DNA of 62,268 nucleotides from the NCBI GenBank assembly GCA_043747555.1, contig JAYTOY010000063.1, positions 1 to 62,268 of the forward strand, read 5' to 3'. The position numbers were made by a program, and so were the translations under genes. This document shows, piece after piece, positions 45,681 through 54,065 of this stretch. Within the stretch, counting starts at the first letter, position 1, and every line of letters starts with the position of its first letter. The notes under the pieces were generated by a model. It was not told where the DNA came from, searched no databases, and was given only the letters and a program-made list of their open reading frames with translations. The stretch is from JAYWDA01 sp043747555. GTDB taxonomy: Bacteria; Bdellovibrionota; Bdellovibrionia; Bdellovibrionales; Bdellovibrionaceae.

Positions 45681-46793
45681 TTATTCTTCAGCTAGCAGTG
45701 CATTTTCTAATTCATTTCGATCTCTAACTCCCAGCAAGCGAATTTCTACTCGGCGATTCATCTGTAGATCGTCAGCTGATGTTCCCTCTGCAAATGGGGA
45801 ACTTGATCCTTTGCCAACCACTTGAATTTTTTTCGCCGACAGACCCGCTTGCTCTAAAGTAGACGCAACTTGCGCCGCCCGCTCCTCGGACAGATTCATA
45901 TTAGCTTCATCAGTACCTGTATTATCTGCATAACCTATAACTTCCACATTTTCGAATAGATCTTGATGCTGATTTAAGATCACACCAATATCTTGAACTT
46001 TATCTTTTTCGTTTTGATTTAACGTCACACTATTGGAGCCAAACCTAATAACGGCTTGATTTCCGACCAATTCTTTTAACTCCATTTCGGCTACAGGAAG
46101 AGCCAATGGTACAACTTCGGCTGATGCATCTGTTCCGCCTGTCACCTGGGTCGTGTCCGTCTGCGGAGAAATCATTGAATCGGCTGGGTTGCTAACAGCC
46201 ATTTCTCGACGATGATATCCTCCGAAGCCAAATTGAAAATCAACCATGCCAATATAGATATTTTCTTTATCAACATTTAAATCTTGCATAACACGTCCAC
46301 CAACCCGAGCGAGACGACCCTTTTCCAAAGTGATTTCACGGACTATTTGCAAGCCCGCAAATTGTGCGTCAGCTTGATGGGCTCCGTAATAAGCGCCTCT
46401 TCCAAAAATGGTGTTACCGACGACTCCTGTCTGCCAACGGCGGGCCGATTGATATCGTCCAGCATACTCTAAAATTCCCCCAGTTTGGGCTCTTTCAGGT
46501 AAAATATCCGACGAAAAGGTTTGGTTTATAGCTCCAAAACCTAAATCAAAAACAGACTTCTGATTTTCTGGATAAAATGATCCTAATAATCTGATATTTG
46601 AATTGGCTCCTTCAACATTAATCACATCATTTTTCGGTGTGAAGCCTGCCCCCACACCTAGGAACGGCGCAAATCCAACGGGTCCCGTATCATACTCTCT
46701 TATATTCTCTTGGTGGGTTGTTAAAACATTGTCATCAGCAGCCCACACAAATGGGCTTACAAATATAAGTAAGTTCGCTAGTAGCATTTTCAT
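45681..46793 (-). CDS. OmpA-family outer-membrane protein
   Basis: 370 aa from the ATG at 46793, which has AAGGAG five bases upstream and yields a standard signal peptide (FVSPFVWA-A). An N-terminal beta-barrel-like part (about 25-215) is followed by an Ala/Thr linker and a C-terminal OmpA domain (about 255-365). Peptidoglycan-binding signatures are visible in NMNLSEERAAQV and NRRVEIRL. It links outer membrane and cell wall. The leader carries a nine-pair hairpin. Confidence 0.9.
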   Translation of the reverse strand: MKMLLANLLIFVSPFVWAADDNVLTTHQENIREYDTGPVGFAPFLGVGAGFTPKNDVINVEGANSNIRLLGSFYPENQKSVFDLGFGAINQTFSSDILPERAQTGGILEYAGRYQSARRWQTGVVGNTIFGRGAYYGAHQADAQFAGLQIVREITLEKGRLARVGGRVMQDLNVDKENIYIGMVDFQFGFGGYHRREMAVSNPADSMISPQTDTTQVTGGTDASAEVVPLALPVAEMELKELVGNQAVIRFGSNSVTLNQNEKDKVQDIGVILNQHQDLFENVEVIGYADNTGTDEANMNLSEERAAQVASTLEQAGLSAKKIQVVGKGSSSPFAEGTSADDLQMNRRVEIRLLGVRDRNELENALLAEE

Positions 46794-46841
46794 AAGATCT
46801 CCTTCGATTAGATATTTCATTATTGATTCACTTCGCATACC

Positions 46842-46862
46842 GCCCACCAACGATTGATGGGC
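46842..46862 (-). promoter_or_regulatory. 5' leader hairpin of the ompA-like mRNA
   Basis: GCCCATCAA and TTGGTGGGC pair over nine positions (one G-U) with a three-base loop, about 50 bases before the ompA-like start codon. No U-tract follows, so it is not a terminator. A stabilising 5' hairpin as on enterobacterial ompA mRNA is a possible role. Confidence 0.5.
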
Positions 46863-46934
46863 CTTACAAAACAGTCAATGTGTATGGATTTAGGAATCAA
46901 GTTATGAACAAATCTTCACGACAATACGCTGAAA

Positions 46935-47918
46935 TTATCGAATTTTAGCTTTCAAAAGATCTTGAAGGTGCAGCACTCCAACCGGCTTTCGTGGATGCGC
47001 AGACGCTTGGTTTAAAACAAAAAGAAGTTGAATTTTAAATTCTTCCATAAAGAACAATGCCTTTTCAGCCAATTCTTCGCCGTCGATCGTTCGCGGATTC
47101 ATCGTCATTAAATCAGTTGCAGAGCCAGAAAAAGGATCCTGATTTTTTTGCAAGCGGCGACGAATATCGCCGTCAGTGATCACGCCGATGAGATCGCCTT
47201 TGCTATCAACAACGCCAGCGGCACCACGAACATCTTTGTGGGTCATGATCGAAAAAATTTCTTTCACTGGTGTTTTTTCAGTGACGAGTGGCAAGGCCTC
47301 TCCGGTGTGCATCAGATCTTGGACTCGAGTCAGCAACCTCACTCCTAATTTTCCGCCGGGATGGTACTCCGCAAAGTTTTCAGGGCTAAAGCCTTTTTCT
47401 TTTAAGACAGCCATAGCCACGGCATCGCCCATAGCTAAACTAGCTGTGCTGCTGGCCGTTGGAGCTAAACCTAAGGGACACGCCTCTTTAGAAACCTCAA
47501 CATTTAATATAATTTTTGCAGCTTTCGCCAAGGTATTTTCAAAAGATCCGGTGATGGCAATCAGAGGTATCCCTTTACGGGTGACATAATTTAAAACCCC
47601 AGAAAGCTCTGCGGCCTCACCCCCATAGGATAGTGCCATGACAATATCATTTTTATCTATCATTCCTAAATCACCATGCAGACTTTCTGCAGGATGCAAA
47701 TAAACTGCGGGAGTTCCCGTGGATGAAAAGGTGCTGGCAATCTTACGAGCAATATGTCCAGATTTTCCAATACCTGTAACAACTAATTTTCCTTGGCCAT
47801 TTGCAATCAGTTCGACAGCCGCAACAAATCGGTCATCCATTCTATTTTTCAAATTTAAAATCGCTGCCGATTCAATGTCTAAAACCTGATGACCTTGTTC
47901 AATAATTCTAGATTTCAT
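46935..47918 (-). CDS. kdsD: Arabinose-5-phosphate isomerase (KdsD/KpsF)
   Basis: 327 aa. An N-terminal SIS domain (GIGKSGHIARKIASTFSSTG at about residues 51-70, then HPAESLHGDLGM) is followed by two CBS domains (about 205-325). It interconverts ribulose-5-phosphate and arabinose-5-phosphate, the first step to KDO. It overlaps the end of pyrG by 11 bases and lies in one operon with kdsB. Confidence 0.95.
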   Translation of the reverse strand: MKSRIIEQGHQVLDIESAAILNLKNRMDDRFVAAVELIANGQGKLVVTGIGKSGHIARKIASTFSSTGTPAVYLHPAESLHGDLGMIDKNDIVMALSYGGEAAELSGVLNYVTRKGIPLIAITGSFENTLAKAAKIILNVEVSKEACPLGLAPTASSTASLAMGDAVAMAVLKEKGFSPENFAEYHPGGKLGVRLLTRVQDLMHTGEALPLVTEKTPVKEIFSIMTHKDVRGAAGVVDSKGDLIGVITDGDIRRRLQKNQDPFSGSATDLMTMNPRTIDGEELAEKALFFMEEFKIQLLFVLNQASAHPRKPVGVLHLQDLLKAKIR

Positions 47919-49662
47919 GGGCCAACCTTAAACGTTTTGATTTTACGTCTGAATTTGAAAGGGTCTTATTCTTAGGCTTTGTCGAACTCGCGACCATATT
48001 TTTTCGATTCAGTGATGCTTTTATAAACTGACTGAATAAAGGATGAGGCGACAAAGGCTTTGATTTAAATTCTGGATGAAACTGCACGCCAATAAACCAA
48101 GGATGATCAGGAAGCTCGATGATTTCGACCAAATCTCGCTCTTTACAAACACCCGCAATGATAAGACCCTTTTTTTCAAAAAGCGGCCGAAATTTATTGT
48201 TAAATTCATAACGGTGACGGTGTCTTTCGGTGATCCGCAAAGATTTATAAATTGATTCACACTTTGAACCCTTCGCTAAATCGCAAGGATAAGAGCCCAA
48301 TCTCATCGTGCCGCCTTTATTAACGACATTGCGCTGCTCAATCATAAAATCAATGACAAAGTTTCCCCGCGTTTGCCCCTCTTTAGCAAATTCCCGACTG
48401 GTGGCATCTTGAATCCCGCAGACATTGCGGGCGAATTCAATCGATGCTAACTGCATCCCAAAACAAATTCCAAAAAATGGAATATGTTTTTCTCGGGCCA
48501 TACGAATGGCAGAAATTTTTCCTTCAGCGCCGCGATTTCCAAAACCTCCAGGAACTAAGATTCCATCCACACCGGTCAAGGCTTGTTCAACATTTCGGTC
48601 ACTGATTTTTTCTGAATCGACATAGACAATTTCGACTTTGCAGTTATTAGCGATTCCGCCATGAACCAAAGATTCATGCAAAGATTTATAGGATTCTTTC
48701 AAGTCCACATATTTACCCACAACGCCAATTCGAACTACTTTTTCCGGATGAGTAAGAACTTTATAAATTTGCTGCCAGCCCTTAAGATTTGGTTTGCCCA
48801 TTTCAAGCTGTAAACAATCGACAATTCTTTGATCAAGGCCTTCTTTATTTAACATCAATGGCACTTCATAAATTGTCGAAGCATCCGAAGCCGCAATGAC
48901 ATTTTCAACGGGCACCGAGCAAAACAACGCGATTTTCTTTTTTAAACTGGGCTCGATCACTTTTTCGGATCTGCAAACTAAAAAATCTGGCTGTAAACCA
49001 ATCTCGCGAAGTTCCTTGACGGAATGTTGGGTCGGTTTACTTTTTAACTCTCCGGCAGCCGCAATGTATGGCAAATAAGTAACATGCATTAAAACAGAAT
49101 TACCTAAACCGACTTCCAATCGCATTTGCCGGATAGCTTCTAAAAATGGCTGACTTTCGATATCTCCGACGGTCCCACCGATTTCGATGATAACAATTTC
49201 AGAGCCTTGAGCGGCTTCGAACACTCGCGCCTTAATTTCGTCTGTGATATGGGGAATGACTTGCACCGTTCCACCCAAATAATCACCGCGTCTTTCACGC
49301 GCAATGACAGCATCATAAATTTGCCCGGTTGAAACACTGTTGGCCCGGTTCATAACGGCCGAGGTAAATCTTTCGTAATGCCCTAAATCTAAATCTGTTT
49401 CTGCACCGTCTTCGGTCACATAAACTTCCCCATGTTGAAATGGCGACATAGTTCCAGGATCCACATTTATATACGGATCGAACTTCATGATCGTCACTTT
49501 TAAACCGCGAGCCTCAAGCAAAGATCCAAGGCTGGCCGCAGCTAAGCCTTTCCCTACTGAAGACACAACTCCGCCGGTCACAAAAATAAATTTTTGCTTT
49601 AAAGCTTTCTTGGTCGTTTTTTGTGTTGAAATGCGGTTTTTCTTAAGCGCAGTTTTTTTCAT
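47908..49662 (-). CDS. pyrG: CTP synthase with N- and C-terminal extensions
   Basis: 584 aa against about 545 for most. It aminates UTP to CTP. The synthase domain opens KFIFVTGGVVSSVGKG at residue 24, after about 23 extra residues rich in Lys/Thr; the start is nevertheless well supported by AAGGA and an ATGA overlap with kdsB. The amidotransferase domain has GICFGMQLA with the nucleophile Cys. About 30 further basic residues follow the normal end. CTP is the co-substrate of KdsB, encoded upstream. Confidence 0.96.
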   Translation of the reverse strand: MKKTALKKNRISTQKTTKKALKQKFIFVTGGVVSSVGKGLAAASLGSLLEARGLKVTIMKFDPYINVDPGTMSPFQHGEVYVTEDGAETDLDLGHYERFTSAVMNRANSVSTGQIYDAVIARERRGDYLGGTVQVIPHITDEIKARVFEAAQGSEIVIIEIGGTVGDIESQPFLEAIRQMRLEVGLGNSVLMHVTYLPYIAAAGELKSKPTQHSVKELREIGLQPDFLVCRSEKVIEPSLKKKIALFCSVPVENVIAASDASTIYEVPLMLNKEGLDQRIVDCLQLEMGKPNLKGWQQIYKVLTHPEKVVRIGVVGKYVDLKESYKSLHESLVHGGIANNCKVEIVYVDSEKISDRNVEQALTGVDGILVPGGFGNRGAEGKISAIRMAREKHIPFFGICFGMQLASIEFARNVCGIQDATSREFAKEGQTRGNFVIDFMIEQRNVVNKGGTMRLGSYPCDLAKGSKCESIYKSLRITERHRHRYEFNNKFRPLFEKKGLIIAGVCKERDLVEIIELPDHPWFIGVQFHPEFKSKPLSPHPLFSQFIKASLNRKNMVASSTKPKNKTLSNSDVKSKRLRLAHEI

Positions 49663-50408
49663 AATTTTCCTTCAGTTTTTTTCAAAATAATAAGGCGAAT
49701 TTTTTCTAAATCTTCCGGCGTATCAACGCCCTGAAATGCTTGATCTACTTTAAATACTTTTATCTTTGCACCCATCGACAGGGCTCGCAATTGCTCCAAC
49801 GATTCTGCCATCTCTAAGGCAGATGGTTTTGCCTGACAAAACTTTTGCAAAAAATCGCTCGTATAGGCGTACATTCCAATATGTTTCAAGCAGGCCTTAT
49901 TTTTTTCAGCGGCGAATTCGCTACGAGAATACGGAATTGGCAAGCGACTAAAGTACAAAGCATAGCCATGATCATCCATCACGACTTTGACTGAATTTGG
50001 CGACAATAGTTCGTCGTTTGAAATGGGATGTGCCAATGTCGCCATTTGCGGCGCCAGATTTGTTTCAAAAGCCGAAATTAATAAATCAATATGATCCGGA
50101 TTCATTAAGGGTTCATCACCTTGAATATTTACAATGACATCAGCAGCTCGTCCCAAGCTTGCGGCAAAAGCCCGATCTGTTCCTGATGGCAGGGTTGGAT
50201 CTGTCATCACAGCAGTCACTGACATAGCTTCAGCGGCTTGAAATATTCTTTTATCATCGGTTGCAACTAAAATTTCCGAAAGTTTTTTACTTTTTTGAGC
50301 TGCTTCAATCACCCACTGCACTAGAGGCCGACCGTGGAGTGACACTAAGGCCTTTCCCGGGAACCGGGTTGATCCGTAACGAGCCGGTATCACACCCAAG
50401 ATTTTCAA
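49659..50408 (-). CDS. kdsB: 3-deoxy-manno-octulosonate cytidylyltransferase
   Basis: 249 aa, normal length. It activates KDO with CTP for LPS inner-core synthesis. The N-terminal IPARYGSTRFPGKAL motif binds CTP; VNIQGDEPL and the later KHIGMYAY segment complete the active site. Twenty-one bases separate it from engB upstream, and its stop overlaps the pyrG start. Confidence 0.96.
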   Translation of the reverse strand: MKILGVIPARYGSTRFPGKALVSLHGRPLVQWVIEAAQKSKKLSEILVATDDKRIFQAAEAMSVTAVMTDPTLPSGTDRAFAASLGRAADVIVNIQGDEPLMNPDHIDLLISAFETNLAPQMATLAHPISNDELLSPNSVKVVMDDHGYALYFSRLPIPYSRSEFAAEKNKACLKHIGMYAYTSDFLQKFCQAKPSALEMAESLEQLRALSMGAKIKVFKVDQAFQGVDTPEDLEKIRLIILKKTEGKL

Positions 50409-50429
50409 ATCAAACTCCTCTGCTAAACC

Positions 50430-50996
50430 TTAAAGCCACTGGTTAAATATATAGGATTCGACGGCCTCATGTCCCTCTTTATTTAGAACCGACACGGCAA
50501 AAACTGATTCCAACTCTGAAGTCTTTTTAATTGCACTTAAACGATTTAAAGCAGCGCCCCGAGACATTTTATCGGTCTTAGTTAAAACGACCATCAAGCC
50601 AAAGCCATGGTCATCAGCCCAACCTTTGATCATTTCTTCTTCATCTTCCCACTCGCGTCGAATATCCATCACTAAAACAAGGCCCTGCAGCTGCTCACGC
50701 TGAAACAAGTAACCTTCAATCATTTCTTGCCATGAATGCTGTTCGTCACCTGATCTGGATGAAAACCCGTAGCCAGGCATATCCACCAATCTAAATTTAT
50801 TTTCATAATTGAAAAAATTCAGAAGCCGAGTCTTTCCAGGTTTTTTTGAAACCATGGCCACTTTGCTGCGCGCAAGGAGGTTGATCAACGAAGATTTACC
50901 CGCATTTGAGCGTCCAACGATCGCGACCTCTTTGGACTTCCCGTCCGGAAAATCCTTGGGCAATTTCGCACTTTTAATGAATTCAATTTTTCGCAT
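50430..50996 (-). CDS. engB: Ribosome biogenesis GTPase EngB/YsxC
   Basis: 188 aa. G1 GRSNAGKS is at residues 28-35, switch I contains KPGKTR, G3 is DMPGYGF and G4 is TKTD. It assists late 50S assembly. No Shine-Dalgarno is visible; a seven-bp inverted repeat lies immediately before the ATG, so the start may be masked in the mRNA. It is the first gene of engB-kdsB-pyrG-kdsD. Confidence 0.95.
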   Translation of the reverse strand: MRKIEFIKSAKLPKDFPDGKSKEVAIVGRSNAGKSSLINLLARSKVAMVSKKPGKTRLLNFFNYENKFRLVDMPGYGFSSRSGDEQHSWQEMIEGYLFQREQLQGLVLVMDIRREWEDEEEMIKGWADDHGFGLMVVLTKTDKMSRGAALNRLSAIKKTSELESVFAVSVLNKEGHEAVESYIFNQWL

Positions 50997-51014
50997 AGAT
51001 AGACCACTCTATCT
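50997..51014. promoter_or_regulatory. 18-bp inverted repeat at the engB start
   Basis: AGATAGA and TCTATCT form a perfect seven-pair palindrome with a four-base centre, ending one base before the engB ATG on the minus strand. It may be a repressor site for the divergent spacer or an mRNA hairpin covering the ribosome site. Confidence 0.45.
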
Positions 51015-51147
51015 CATGAAATCTGTCCAAAATCCAAGAATTCATTCTGCCAAGAGCCGCGCCTTTCAGCCAAGATCAATGGAATCGCGCCGACGGCCCG
51101 ATTTTGTGGCGCCAAACATGAATATCCAAAGATCAAAAGGAGAACGC

Positions 51148-52395
51148 ATGGAAAAAACGCTCAACGCTTATGTTCAATTTATGGATGCCACCAAAAAAAA
51201 TGTCAAAATCGAGGCCTTCACCCTGATTGGAAACGACCCAACCTGCCATGTCCTGGTATCAATCCCCAGTGTCGCCGATCGCCACGCCCGCATCGAAAAA
51301 AAGGAAGACGGTTATTTAATTCGTGATTTGCGCTCACCGGCTGGAACCTATGTTAACGGACTAAGAATTCAAGAAGCCTTCCTCAGTACCAACGACATCA
51401 TTAAAATCGGCGCTCAAGAAATGATCTTTTCATTAGAGGATGGCGAGCCCGACGATATTTTTCCGGTTAAAAGTCGCAATCCTGAATGGAATGATGAGCT
51501 CTGCTCTTTAATCCATGTCGCGAAAACCGAATTTCCTGTCTTACTCTTAGGGCCCTCGGGCACAGGAAAAGATGTCATTGCCAAAGCATTGCACGAAAAG
51601 TCATCGCGCCGTAAAGGCCCCTTCTTAAGTGTTAACTGCAGTGCTTTGACTGAAACCTTGGTCGAAAGTGAATTATTTGGCCATGTGAAAGGCAGTTTTA
51701 CCGGAGCCATTGGCGATCGCAAAGGAGCTTTCGAGGCCGCTCGCGGAGGAACACTTTTTTTAGATGAAATCGGTGACTTGCCGTATGGCTTACAAGCAAA
51801 AATTTTGCGAGCTTTAGAAAATAATGAGATCCGTCCCGTCGGCAGTGATCGCACCACGACAACGGATGTTCGAATTATTGCAGCCACCCATCAAAACTTG
51901 ACTGAAAAAATTCGCGAGGGCGCTTTCAGATCCGATCTTTATTTTCGTTTAAATGTGGTGGCCGTGCATCCACCGGCTTTAGCTTCCCGAATGGAAGACT
52001 TTGATGACTTATTATATTCATTTGCTCGTCAGATGCGGGTGCGTTTCAGTGTCGCCGCGATCAACAAATTAAAAACCCACAACTGGCCCGGAAATATTCG
52101 TGAGCTTAAAAATTTGGTCGCAAGATCTTCTGCTTATTTTCCAAAACAGTATATTGAGGAAAGTCATATTGACCGTTTAATAGATAAAATCCCTTTAACC
52201 CAACCCGGAGATATGATGACCGGCGGCGCCCCGATGCCAGTGATTAAAGAGATTGAAAAACAGATGATTATTAAACGTTTGATAGCTAATCGTGGGAATC
52301 AAAGGCGAACAGCGCAGGATTTAGGAATGCCTAAAAGCACTTTGCACGATCGTTTGAAATATTATGAGATCGATATCTTGCAGTTTAAGGTTTAA
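51148..52395 (+). CDS. Sigma-54 dependent activator with N-terminal FHA domain
   Basis: 415 aa from the ATG at 51148, which has AAAAGGAG six bases upstream; the frame stays open far upstream but only as an antisense of engB. An FHA domain (about 10-95) replaces the usual receiver, then the AAA+ domain with Walker A GPSGTGKD (135-142), the sigma-54 loop GSFTGA (182-187, a variant of GAFTGA) and Walker B DEIGD (206-210), and a Fis-type HTH (about 380-410). It should activate RpoN promoters. Canonical phosphothreonine-binding residues are partly lost: Asn29 for Arg and Ala65 for Asn, with Arg45 and His46 kept. Confidence 0.93.
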   Translation: MEKTLNAYVQFMDATKKNVKIEAFTLIGNDPTCHVLVSIPSVADRHARIEKKEDGYLIRDLRSPAGTYVNGLRIQEAFLSTNDIIKIGAQEMIFSLEDGEPDDIFPVKSRNPEWNDELCSLIHVAKTEFPVLLLGPSGTGKDVIAKALHEKSSRRKGPFLSVNCSALTETLVESELFGHVKGSFTGAIGDRKGAFEAARGGTLFLDEIGDLPYGLQAKILRALENNEIRPVGSDRTTTTDVRIIAATHQNLTEKIREGAFRSDLYFRLNVVAVHPPALASRMEDFDDLLYSFARQMRVRFSVAAINKLKTHNWPGNIRELKNLVARSSAYFPKQYIEESHIDRLIDKIPLTQPGDMMTGGAPMPVIKEIEKQMIIKRLIANRGNQRRTAQDLGMPKSTLHDRLKYYEIDILQFKV

Positions 52396-53320
52396 GAATA
52401 ACAGTTTTAAAAAGGACTTTTCGCACGCGGCCTTTGGTCAAAATGCGATTCACCTCTCGGCGCAGCTTCTCTAGAAGAAGTTGTTTGCCGTCAGGAGCTT
52501 CCATCTGATCAAAGGTCATTTCTTCCGCATTTCGTTGAAACAAGTCTTTAACTTCATATTCTCGATCTTTTATTTCAACCATTACATCCGGAGAATTTCC
52601 CTCGATATAAAACTCGAAAGCTCCCATTGGGTTAGGGCCCGATTGGCTGGAGCGTTTGATATTTACAACAATTTTTTGGAGGGACATAATATTTTGGCTG
52701 GCCCGAGAAGAGTCGTAAAAAGGTTCCGACTGTTTCGCTGGATCATAGGTATGCACGCTGTCGGCTGAATCCTCTAATGATAATATAAATAAATCAGGGC
52801 CCGATAAAATCATGGGCTTCGTCGCTGTTAAATATATAAAAATTCCTGTTAATAAAACTCCAAAAATAAGCCCAAAAGTGGCCCATTTTTTTTTGGCAGG
52901 CCAAAAGGAGAATCTTCGAAGACCGTCGCTGATAGATTGTGAACGCTGGCTGACTCTATTTTTTGTTTTCTTTAAAAGCTCGGGCAGTCCCTCTTGCACA
53001 AATAAAATTAGATTACTTTGCAAAATGGTCGTGAAGACGATGATGCGGCTTCGATTTATTTTTACAAAACGGCGAAATCGAGCACCGATGGAACTTGCGG
53101 CGTCTTCGGCCATGAATTGATCTAGATCCATCATTTCGATATTTAAATCGGGTCCGCCGCCTTCAGGAGTGAAAGTTTCCATTTGCTTGGCAAATTCTGG
53201 ATCATTTTGCGCAATGAAGGCTTCCATGTCTTCAAGGGAAATCAGGTCATCTACGTCCGATGGGTTCGGTGCAGAAGAAATTTCCTCGACTTTAGAAGAG
53301 CTATTTGGATTTTCAGTCAT
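52385..53320 (-). CDS. FliL-family protein with long cytoplasmic N-terminal region
   Basis: 311 aa. The start at 53320 has AGGA just upstream. An acidic then basic cytoplasmic region (about 1-145) leads to one membrane helix (about 147-165) and a periplasmic domain whose end, MEAPDGKQLLLEKLRREVN then GRVRKVLFKTVI, matches the FliL C-terminus. FliL/stomatin-like proteins assist flagellar stators; here no other flagellar gene is near, so it could serve another motor. The stop overlaps the end of the activator gene by 11 bases on the opposite strand. Confidence 0.78.
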   Translation of the reverse strand: MTENPNSSSKVEEISSAPNPSDVDDLISLEDMEAFIAQNDPEFAKQMETFTPEGGGPDLNIEMMDLDQFMAEDAASSIGARFRRFVKINRSRIIVFTTILQSNLILFVQEGLPELLKKTKNRVSQRSQSISDGLRRFSFWPAKKKWATFGLIFGVLLTGIFIYLTATKPMILSGPDLFILSLEDSADSVHTYDPAKQSEPFYDSSRASQNIMSLQKIVVNIKRSSQSGPNPMGAFEFYIEGNSPDVMVEIKDREYEVKDLFQRNAEEMTFDQMEAPDGKQLLLEKLRREVNRILTKGRVRKVLFKTVILKP

Positions 53321-53370
53321 ATGTCCTACGACCATTGTAAGAACTCATCAAGATTCTCTGCAAGAACATT

Positions 53371-53399
53371 TTGGGAGTCGAGGCAATCCAGGGTAAAAT
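53371..53399 (+). promoter_or_regulatory. Candidate promoter for the 53417 lipoprotein gene
   Basis: TTGGGA (53371-53376) and TAAAAT (53394-53399) are 17 bases apart, with AAGGAG and the ATG close downstream. Confidence 0.45.
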
Positions 53400-53416
53400 A
53401 ATGGCAAGGAGACCTG

Positions 53417-54052
53417 ATGAGATCATTTTCAAAGATTACCCTGTTTTGCCTGTTGTCCTCATGTTCAACCATGGAGCGATCTCAGGAAAGTGGCTATGCC
53501 GACAGTGGCTACAAGTCCCGAGCCGACGGCACTCGCGAAGACCTCAATAGTATGGATCATAAGAAAACGGCTTACGAATTAGGCTATAACCCGTCTATGA
53601 ATCTTTCCGAGCAGCAATTACAGGCTATTGATGATCGAAGACGGCTTCATTTGTTGGAGCGGCAACTGGATTCGCAGAAAGAAAAAGAACAGTATTCAAA
53701 AATTTTGCCTTGGCTTAAATCGGATCAGGAACGCATTGAATTTTTAGCAATTCCAACTGTCGAAGGACGCCAAGCCTGGGTTCAACAAAATGAAATTTGG
53801 CGAAGGTCCCAATCTCCTGATATCCGTGTGAAACAGGCTTTGCAAGAAGGAGATATTACAATCGGAATGGCGCAAGAATTTGTGCGCAAAGCCTGGGGTG
53901 AGCCTCAGGAAAAGCAAACGTCTGGAAACCCACTTTATAAAAATGAAAAATGGCGTTACACCCGATATGTTTCCTCTAACGACGGCTTCCGCAAAGAAAC
54001 ACGTCAGGTGTATTTTGAGGGCGGCCGGGTGGTTGGCTGGGAGACCGAGTAA
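53417..54052 (+). CDS. Predicted lipoprotein, 211 aa, function unknown
   Basis: A type II signal peptide ends in lipobox LSSC (Cys16). The mature protein is rich in charged and Gln residues, helical in the middle (EQQLQAIDDRRRLHLLERQLDSQ-like coiled-coil segment split over residues 70-95) and ends in a compact beta part with WGEPQEKQ and YFEGGRVVGWE, which resembles the SmpA/OmlA-type pattern of small outer-membrane assembly lipoproteins. That resemblance is weak. AAGGAG precedes the ATG. It faces polA tail to tail with a 13-base gap. Confidence 0.75.
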   Translation: MRSFSKITLFCLLSSCSTMERSQESGYADSGYKSRADGTREDLNSMDHKKTAYELGYNPSMNLSEQQLQAIDDRRRLHLLERQLDSQKEKEQYSKILPWLKSDQERIEFLAIPTVEGRQAWVQQNEIWRRSQSPDIRVKQALQEGDITIGMAQEFVRKAWGEPQEKQTSGNPLYKNEKWRYTRYVSSNDGFRKETRQVYFEGGRVVGWETE

Positions 54053-54065
54053 CTGCAATCAATGA

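Noticed and set aside
50809..51147. N-terminal extension of the sigma-54 activator frame into engB
   Set aside because: This part overlaps engB on the other strand and lacks a ribosome site, while the ATG at 51148 has a strong one and fits the FHA domain.
51414..51887. 157-codon minus-strand open frame
   Set aside because: It lies fully inside the sigma-54 activator gene on the opposite strand and has no family motif or ribosome site.
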